From a virus: a stretch of DNA of 56,300 bases. The notes beneath the pieces were generated by a model. It searched no databases and was not told the origin of the DNA. It worked only from the letters and a program-made list of their open reading frames with translations. The stretch's first letter is position 1. Each line of letters starts with the position of its first letter. The translations under genes and the position numbers were made by a program. Where the stretch lies: positions 1-56,300 of IMG/VR virus record IMGVR_UViG_3300008740_000010; one strand, 5' to 3'. Positions 54,401 to 56,300 of the stretch are shown here, piece by piece.

Positions 54401-54734
54401 GAGAATTGATTCTGTGTCAGTCTATCAGATGGCACGCAAACCCAGCATTGTCAGAGAATCTTATAACTTTACGATTAGACCATCCGACTTTATTGGAAAC
54501 TTTGTTAGTAATGATCCTGCTGGCGGCGAGCATTTCTTTGCAAACTCGGCATGGTGGGATTCCAATCTCCTTAACGGAACATATATAGCAGAGGCAACCA
54601 TTGGAAACGCAGCAATCATAGGTCTTCATGCTGATAAGATTTCAGCCGGAACAATTAGAGCCGGGGTTCATGTGGGAGGAGAAGCAAAGGTTTTGATTGA
54701 TGGCGTAAACAGTAGAATTGTTATCAGTGATTAA
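39459..54734 (+). CDS. Giant modular fibre-like / host-specificity protein (5091 aa)
   Basis: One uninterrupted 15.3-kb frame. Residues 1-60 resemble fibre tips (SGNTTLLHLGDDNRVGVL). Residues about 265-355 carry the phage J-type DUF1983 pattern (RITGAHIAAATIDDLHIRD, DGWSIAKSGEIKATDIKIYG). Two tandem FAxIHxN-type units follow (590-930). The centre is built of repeated J-like units centred on GNGDVWIHTD (seven copies, residues about 1248 to 4028) and DGKIVTH (seven copies), jelly-roll-like units (KGKKWIFSWY, four copies), two FPVYPEANG units and a LamG-like domain (about 4493-4798, HGHWTFNSFSVDSFANRF). The end is J-like again (IGNAAIIGLHADKISAGTIR). Alanine-rich AATAQAAADREI helices join units. 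It is a host-recognition fibre by architecture; the receptor is unknown. Confidence 0.85.
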   Translation: MPKFESPIKISSIKSLSGNTTLLHLGDDNRVGVLTDAPESELHVDGTITATGLVVPPSIISAQGDSATTFGFNPNFTEWNGPPDNSPNVANGYSQTGGGVVQRSSISNLGGFSARFHDNGDVVWSREVPFQSPLYANVFIQGTFTYKFDGWSSGEPGLAVTLTSRPKACTDYTSMTNTFIVPTFSENRSTAKDWQTGTFRAHTPGNREITHLKIEIISTSATTYDSATVGVNNDGGAGNSTILGNEDNIIDYDWYVDGFDFSFMHPDMRVDQQGRITGAHIAAATIDDLHIRDMISSTSSLIKNDAGLSVQGLVANTTHADGWSIAKSGEIKATDIKIYGHDGTVLISGRGDTDGKPNPFAEWRAAEDPANRPSLSDLDPAASTYLYGLAFEESNKTSLLANISYLATSGLDSDTFSANDHSIHFANVVSGAAGADGTDLANGFITFNGITTNAPPGSIYTSTDATIIRNQDAYILFLANTQKWDTNIGAQQKYHANTLLGEFGLYVLATPTVGGWLYHPHGNSTWYTIDSTQSGNDLHENDFLVIGRIGTDPTGKIRADKTYLQPPKNPDSITIPERTGTFAPIGITAGGVLFADIHLNQWNHTANAGEIQFTNRRNSPNTRFAFIHPGTDDPADSIIYTTNGAYGVLTSLEDFPGSRYITFIGADQSRFTLQTGHSPDFVAAFPIGDKWFYNQDEGKFAEFTPDGRDCIVARVDSNGSAVSAFPSDSSALTNIYRYAERETITAEGATLSELIIDPPRGMASGGLVFAELTVNKEFKQSDDTFVSNAGFIAITNSINDPKNEFYVIHPTNGNNWLVDTVGRGVVTSLKPTVNAYGTRHIAFVGTDTTRFALPSDAYENVSNSFVAVLENDSQGHPRADGKWYYDNGANVSSTFTPDANDFIIATINSFDPDSDGIDQITQWSAPEGQIIVDGVTTTITSLRNLLNSRIDSTNAAVTFAIDSAANAYANAVTAQGTAADASANAAQALGLLDGAITVYFEEEGGHFVNAVGTGGYGYNDLWINVSPYNEFIDGSWSSNAIFRYANTFGGFDSPLVWMHDSENLQGRAYLASLTARQFADRATTIYYMDRINSSAPFYGPNVAILTVSGPDLAAGKIRLNTNPEGDFWYDTTDDAIEFNRPYVYKTNTSFSTSNAYGLSLQPPVSGYANGIGTTGEWSQTAYIDADFNPALSPTGWYDIRDTAISTATDQAARDSAANALAQAANAQFAADRQILAFFQVESDVPTATGNGDVWIHTDNAIKTDGTKNTGAIFVANTKPSGSYNAGVDPTGFQNYWYEAPNNAIGLMYLHSYSAGVSGEFEHGTNIMPRGYSLFDAPASDYEFSTPSVPNTRETEAPYFFGQAPANAGAGKGFANLYIDSSGYVGSNSLFVRGVDSSWHRAGSILSLGDVDPSTWLSDLNTFGIDIPKGKKWIFSWHWKTSNLYVSSDADVANRTANLGVGFRVGNSTHAGSWVEASSDMWGSINPQKNPKEKDVWQRDYHVLDFTSPDSYDDPGDGEGIIPANEITKIHPVFVLKRVDIAGDPNWLVNREQHYNIDAVQLEEVPNTVFTPSQFKEPSDDSAIVFGREITDGKIVTHYYDSGTSGYGPVPNTTPTGYPNPQPHGDFWVDTGNNNIIFRYHQQNPLNGVIPSAQTIHWTAETNGDGWYTTEDLRTGNALSTSYDALANAATAQAAADREIVAFFQTDVPEATGNGDVWIDTDSFATLNTSSIYVAFSKGATATAASPAPDKWYPSPTSAIGQVYLNAYLAERKASRNESFVLGVTGSGDLPFPVYPDANGIYVGATGNLAFYKNSKTEYLIDQPTTDDQGRIFVSNRGGIDLVGPNGKIWYPYSNDFSIPEEGVVETKYRVGNPGWVTDSNTSFSSLHLMYTNMNASARFAGSSIPNFGKHDHIIPVRWNNVDGQRQWEAVVFTSGTFIDFIPDAANGDFLVAKLTRPTEVPEGFATLDSWVFKTLPVQTQAISDGKIVTHFGPHSPPDTGTHGPQANLTPTGLANPEPHGDFWINTSNNNLVFRYHSNTLNKSAQTAYHAPLKPETNADKAGWYSTEDPRAQTAYATSYQALADAASALANAATAQAAADREILAFFADEADNPTTTTGNGDIWIVTDHLVIPGTSVANTRSIRVANTLGGGPAAGGSGTRFWHEAPNNAIGLNYLKNYATGYDLRKITDGKIVTHFYDTEQSGPWTHGPQANVTPTGLLNPEPHGDFLIDTGNNNIMYRYHQKIPSARAFDASDSTFAQTLNFFTPTSTSGDGWYSIVDPRIANNEQYASNTQVWLANTDAWARTIQADLHPGGNTFLYINFALANAHYANGVAYNANAAAYLAQAAADREILAFFTLSTDTVPVATGNGDVWIHTDTLIKLSDGTLNTSAIFVANTKTGGDYDDGNHRWWKSPNNAIGLMYARSYAAGIGGQFATGSNWWPRGYSTFDAPASDYSNTTTTIGEVAYPFRRPNVDVDIVVDGTSPVGGNDKVLRLKKTVDSAHVDWSSQSEDNYHNDPTVIIPKGKKWIFSWYARIDTLYSGNKLYSGFFVQPANSSGFGNPIYSTYIGENDARGDSLRPFTTTDWERHWINIDLTDAANTLNSHSDGTRHWYRESGVEWDEMNNIYANTVDRFILRVDPGGWNGTNPSSDGYGSGDIVGNTVYYTGFQLEEVPADRNLPTDFKEPSDDKAIVFGRTITDGKVVTQFYDTSQSNYTHGPVANVTPTGYPNPEPHGDMFVDTGNNNVMYRYHQKIPSARAFDADNSTFAQTLNFFAPIAGSSEDGWYSMDDPRIANAQIYTSNLHVWLANTHNWASSLEGNTVNNQIWTNFALANAYSANGVAYNANAAAYLAQAAADREINAFFSPYASPGPNATGNGDVWIHTDNLIKSDGTLNAAAIHVANTMSGGITDGDEHRWHTSPYNAIGLMYARSYANGVGGSFDRGTNIMPRGYSLFDQPITDYKPRSADEALSSTDESLSPGELPIKEPYPFYWEKADDGSGNFDLANVAIDHTGNGYIGATSSLRVTKQRTNDAGDEYIVFGVDNAHGSQDRAETNNPYAINIPKGKKWIFSYYVKANTADQTTTYPKFYMGNTTHYNAGWINIFPEKDIITADTWQRNEWVLDLTSGSTDSQGGETGSSPKAEVTKLNVLLFSTASSSQGVDYYYDAIQLEEVPADVFTASQFKEPSDSSAIVFGRTITDGKIVTHYFTDASGAGNGPIPNTTPLGLPNPEPHGDFWVDTGNNFVMFRYHHEDTGSIPFAQTATFGCTSPSADGWYAMEDPRTSNALVTAHAANVTAQEALQRAVTAASAADAEILVFFEPSTNATMREDPYSYGSNVGPATGNGDIWIQIDQVYDADGNQNTGSIFFANLSPGIGWTQSTESAIGRSFLEQFTSVGVKNWFPSGYSTWDEPSSDYLISDTDSDFNADTPYPLRGLNKANTVVNTSFGKVSSGSLQVTTGDVNQTSSLVYFANNRVGSASLNKTVFKAGPPSITHQFPKGKRWIYSYYAYTNSPTAFFEYPVVSQSIVFDDTDDPNSNLVNFKTHEYISKGENYINKWRRFSHVFDFSNTHIHANASSYTDKYPGTSRPNQFLGDPTNRPQSRNTIGLDGSAHTEDNSHHARLANLNSASITLYIYANTGSNGGNTVWLDGFQWEEAPGEQMLPGPFSDPDRRRSSHFSQSIADGKIVTHYMPGTGTNPYYGPRPHVTPSGVTNPTPHGDFWVDTANNNALYRFSANNSYVFKTSDVDDVAHGAQTAYWSTVGVENNKTGWYSIQDGRIGILTTNVTSAFGDLASQLTRIVEIEATTDGELQVFFEPEGGNFGNAVNTYVGSSYGDIWINTDEYNKFANGTLSSNAIFRWQNSVSGFAEYILDLESGTNAPKGLAWRHSPNSAIGQVYLQTYAAQNAADQRVTAYFMGGFGTGAGYRGPQTNTTPTGRYNANPDGDIWIDTSNNNIMYVYNYVDGVHSVGFAQTIIYSPTSTEEGWHSAEDLRIGATKLAQELVQATGSDRHVQIFYAADNPTTSTGNGDIWIDTTAPLKQDGTANTLSIFVANTTDGGYGAADGSSTRFWNLDETSAIGRSALDGYNADQKSAQSELMSLIIAGTTRTAGAQGTRESSIPFPVYPEANGIMGVGATGNVSFYPNANTKTLEYIVGTTNSDGFEDNAQGEFAILNEGGVLFIGPDGIEREISSINTSLPATVLGTRWEGAAVMSEANTNYIMYTNMSASDRWGPTHGNRNFVNVEWASEAKTWYARPNSGSVTGPGGFAGNTFIPDAANGDFLVGRFYKDASTTGITRFDSWIFDSLPAQTRKYSDGKTVYFVSNAFHGATEDHRWGPNPSVTETGLANPEPFGDKWLSLSPPYKSYLYFSNATNKTSQTAYHLPGSTPPTGGAFANTHWPFSLTGNNDSGWYEYRDTGDALTQQGFQVALGQVAIEQASWTEGGQTVIEGITFDGPTDGSQGPPVVVTNETEFGPTKELLLNPVPPPDQNLHGHWTFNSFSVDSFANRFVADVSGRKNHAKAPYGFTDGQSCFRDHDPASDVINISGNHSLFSDGVNGDPGLARSGDVILAVHGSTYQNTAPDGSKYPLDISDTTLYNKQTWTFWYKPSDEVDNGDELIGRRPQLNFGLQAFGNFDGGPASDEMDLKYFLYPTTGDAGGSQQEQTISSTEDTSHWYGPTGNDDKPLRKNTWHFFTLTHDFVSNKSTLWIYREGDGLIYYRSWDIADEATTADGTQSNTERSVKLIGRGSSPSGDYTMSGAAGDRLGRAGGHLDEARFYNTILTPRNIRYLYMNPTGRPQQLQPRPGMGVKKGFVSFANGNWADGSLVNDKYANTFAYIHGFDVDGNPADVNPYISFDGNVKYLNRGPVKIDFVSDAVAGLYAGNTGYIMYSDTTWDDDDSDGTTGVDPYYVFAQPVGSNTTQPHTWRYHVYEDTGNSPLKAWQYFTPDDSTHLVVGELKLANSVEMSAMSGGTALAELRIDSVSVYQMARKPSIVRESYNFTIRPSDFIGNFVSNDPAGGEHFFANSAWWDSNLLNGTYIAEATIGNAAIIGLHADKISAGTIRAGVHVGGEAKVLIDGVNSRIVISD
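43140..51700 (+). repeat. Seven GNGD(V/I)WI J-like repeat units in the giant fibre gene
   Basis: Copies are centred near nucleotides 43200, 44587, 45811, 46560, 48085, 49489 and 51540. Each has the order: Ala-rich helix ending AAADREI, then LAFF, an ATGNGDVWIHTD-type turn, a Thr/Asn strand, and a W..SPNNAIGLMYARSYA end. Adjacent DGKIVTH units (near 44230, 45410, 46028, 47560, 49066, 50515 and 52417) alternate with them and carry NPEPHGDFWVDTGNNN. Spacing is irregular because jelly-roll modules are inserted between some copies. The repeats are diverged at DNA level, except for short near-identical stretches. Confidence 0.85.
43600..50470 (+). repeat. Four jelly-roll-like (KGKKWIFS) modules
   Basis: Copies at about 43600-44200, 46860-47510, 48420-49010 and 49720-50460. 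Each starts after an SLFDAPASDY-type linker, has IPKGKKWIFSWY in the middle, a 'W.R...vLDlT' strand, and ends FQLEEVPAD or similar before SQFKEPSDD. The pattern looks like carbohydrate-binding modules with a beta-jelly roll. A fifth, more distant copy lies in gp7 at about 25140-25730 (HKKWLFSTYA, then MIEEYIPE). Confidence 0.75.
51815..52420 (+). repeat. FPVYPEANGIMGVGATGN module shared with gp7
   Basis: This copy, another at about 44820-45400 and one in gp7 at about 26570-27220 share a start (PFPVYPEANGIMGVGATGN), a middle (NEGGV.F.GP, then YTNM.ASARF) and an end (FIPDAANGDFLVARL, then FDSWVF). At DNA level the start of the 51827 copy and the gp7 copy (26580) differ at only a few positions across about 50 bases, which points to recent exchange or strong constraint. 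The function of the module is unknown. Confidence 0.8.
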
Positions 54735-54754
54735 TAAGATGCGGAGCAATAAGA

Positions 54755-56300
54755 ATGGATAGAGTATTAATTGGAAGTTCTGATGCTGACACTGGCAGTT
54801 CTGGTCTTTGGGTATCAAAGTCAGGAATTAATGTCATTTCATATGCGAGCAATACCTATCTTGTAGGAACTTCGGCAGGCCCAGAAGGTCTTGACCCGGA
54901 TGGCAAAGTTTTTCCAATCTATGCACAGAACTACAATTTTAATTGGACTGGCATTAGTACCTACAATTATGGTTGGATAGATGAAAACTCTTTAACATCA
55001 TCAAGAGTACATACGACCTACAATGGAACTCTTCGTTTTGTTGCAAATGTTGCCAGTCCATTTATTGTAAAGGTAATGAACACAAGTCCAAACTTTCCTT
55101 CATCATTTTCTTCTGTTAATAATGGTGAAAACGAAACCTTTCATGGAAATACCTATCCACTTGTTGAAATTCGACTAAGAAGACCAAAGAAAAATGATGG
55201 AAGCGATTGGACTACAAGTGATATTGCTTCTCACAATTCTGATTTAAAGATTTTGTGGAGAAGTAGTAATTCTACATATACTACATCAGAAGATTCAGAC
55301 CCATTTTCTGAAAATTTTTCTATTCGCCCTAATTCAAAATGGGACGATGTACTCGGAACTTCTGGAGAATGGGCAACTCTTGAATATGATCTTAAAAATA
55401 AAAATGTGACAATCAATGCTATTGGGACCACAACAATAACTTCTGCTACTGTGGAAGGAAATGTTGATTGGATTTCAAATACAATGATTGATGCAATAAA
55501 ATTTGAACCACAGGAAAATCATCATGATGAAACTGAACCTGACATTGAAATTGATTATATTCGTATCAAGAAAGCTGGCATTCCAATAAACTTTGGAAAT
55601 TCAATTGAAAACAATCTTATTTTTAATTCTGATTGGTATAAGCCTACAGGATTGGTTCATCAGACAGGAACAGTTGTTATTGGCACCGAATACACATGGG
55701 CAAATGGAGCAGCCAAACCGTCTGGAACTTCACATCTAGGGTCACAATCAGGGCGTGTAGAGTTTCCAAAACTTCCATATGTTCCGGTTGTGCTGTTTCA
55801 AAGGATTGATGATAGAAATCAAGATCTTTTTGTATCTTTCCCGGCTGGTGACAAAGAATTTTCTGTTGCACATTGTGACATTGTGACAGACACACAAGTA
55901 TGGAATCCTTTGACTAAACAATATCAACCATCAACAAACACTTCATATGGAAGTGAATATAGAACCTTTGCCTATGTTCGGTCTGGAATTGATCATTTTG
56001 ATTTGAACTGTAGAAATGCAATTGCCCGCGATGGATATGAATGGCTATTCAATTATACGCCACAGGAACCTTATATTGAATTGTATAAGGGCGGTAACTA
56101 TGACCCTGAATCTGAAAATCCAGAATCTTTTGTCATGTATCCACAAACTTCACAGGCATGGCGGGTTGATACAGAGGGAGCGCAGGATGGTGGGCAACTT
56201 GGCGAATTTCCAAAAAAGGGAGCAACACCACATAAGCCCTGGGGGGGTTGGGACGAAGTAGAATCTAATTTTTTGGCGAAACAGAGTGGTGATAATTTAT
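54755..56300 (+). CDS. Fibre-like tail protein, 5' part (runs off the window)
   Basis: An ATG at 54755 follows GGAG (54743-54746) and opens a frame of at least 515 codons to the window edge. It begins MDRVLIGSSDADTGSSGLWV followed by SKSGINVIS, the usual start of phage tail proteins that describe surface contact elements ('kvlIGsn...GlwVSkpGvnV'). Residues about 120-270 form a sugar-binding-type sandwich (VDWISNTMIDAIKFEPQ, then IEIDYIRIKKAG) that resembles the C-terminal module of gp7. Two aromatic clusters (KLPYVPVVLFQRIDD and FDLNCRNAIARDGYEWLFNY) follow. Likely another adhesin of the same fibre set. Confidence 0.75.
   Translation, partial: MDRVLIGSSDADTGSSGLWVSKSGINVISYASNTYLVGTSAGPEGLDPDGKVFPIYAQNYNFNWTGISTYNYGWIDENSLTSSRVHTTYNGTLRFVANVASPFIVKVMNTSPNFPSSFSSVNNGENETFHGNTYPLVEIRLRRPKKNDGSDWTTSDIASHNSDLKILWRSSNSTYTTSEDSDPFSENFSIRPNSKWDDVLGTSGEWATLEYDLKNKNVTINAIGTTTITSATVEGNVDWISNTMIDAIKFEPQENHHDETEPDIEIDYIRIKKAGIPINFGNSIENNLIFNSDWYKPTGLVHQTGTVVIGTEYTWANGAAKPSGTSHLGSQSGRVEFPKLPYVPVVLFQRIDDRNQDLFVSFPAGDKEFSVAHCDIVTDTQVWNPLTKQYQPSTNTSYGSEYRTFAYVRSGIDHFDLNCRNAIARDGYEWLFNYTPQEPYIELYKGGNYDPESENPESFVMYPQTSQAWRVDTEGAQDGGQLGEFPKKGATPHKPWGGWDEVESNFLAKQSGDNL

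Overview
The window is a contiguous piece of an AT-rich genome of a tailed, contractile-tail phage related to T4. The evidence is a nearly complete set of T4-type baseplate genes (gp48, gp53, gp27, gp5, gp25, gp6, gp7, gp8), head-completion genes (gp4, gp2), tail assembly genes (a gp54/gp19-type tube protein, gp26, gp51 and a tape-measure-like protein) and a T4-type replication and late-transcription block (RNase H, gp33, gp59, gp32). The low G+C, compact overlapping genes, long DUF4815-type structural proteins and small zinc-ribbon proteins resemble marine T4-like phages (cyanophage or Pelagibacter-phage type). No host marker is present, so the host is not assigned. I saw no tRNA, integrase, transposase or CRISPR array.

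Layout. Positions 1-377 hold the end of a glycosyltransferase. A consensus sigma70-type promoter (474-501) then starts a plus-strand run of mostly small genes (547-11228). These include an unknown lysine-rich protein, a cREC-like protein, a Mom-like DNA-modification candidate, RNase H, a gene-free structured stretch ending in a strong terminator (4051-4360), several zinc-ribbon miniproteins, a sigma region-4-like protein, an arginase-fold (UPF0489-like) protein, a PD-(D/E)XK nuclease, a small membrane protein next to a membrane-anchored SleB-type hydrolase, then gp33-gp59-unknown-gp32 and a terminator.

Positions 11398-16187 are on the minus strand, read from right to left as gp4, gp2, tail-tube/gp54-like, gp26, gp51, tape measure. 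gp51 lies in the -1 frame of gp26, and a TTTTTTC slippery site sits just before the gp26 stop. This is the layout of a frameshifted tail-assembly-chaperone pair. The minus block and the plus-strand baseplate block diverge from one 70-base spacer with symmetrically placed CTAAATA boxes, which are probably late promoters.

Positions 16257-56300 are on the plus strand: gp48, gp53, gp27, gp5, gp25, gp6, an oversized gp7 (1704 aa), gp8, a 2017-aa DUF4815-type protein, a 1053-aa protein carrying what looks like the C-terminal part of that family, a small coiled-coil protein, a 5091-aa modular fibre-like protein (15.3 kb) and the start of another fibre-like protein that runs off the window. gp7 and the 5091-aa protein share recognisable modules, and short GC-rich islands are embedded in these adhesion genes.

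Together the window encodes the DNA-end, tail-tube, hub, wedge and host-contact parts of one virion, with gp33, gp59 and gp32 linking replication to late transcription. The least familiar parts are the giant repeat-built fibre system shared with gp7, the accessory enzymes (Mom-like, arginase-fold, cREC) and the RNA-like stretch at 4051-4360.
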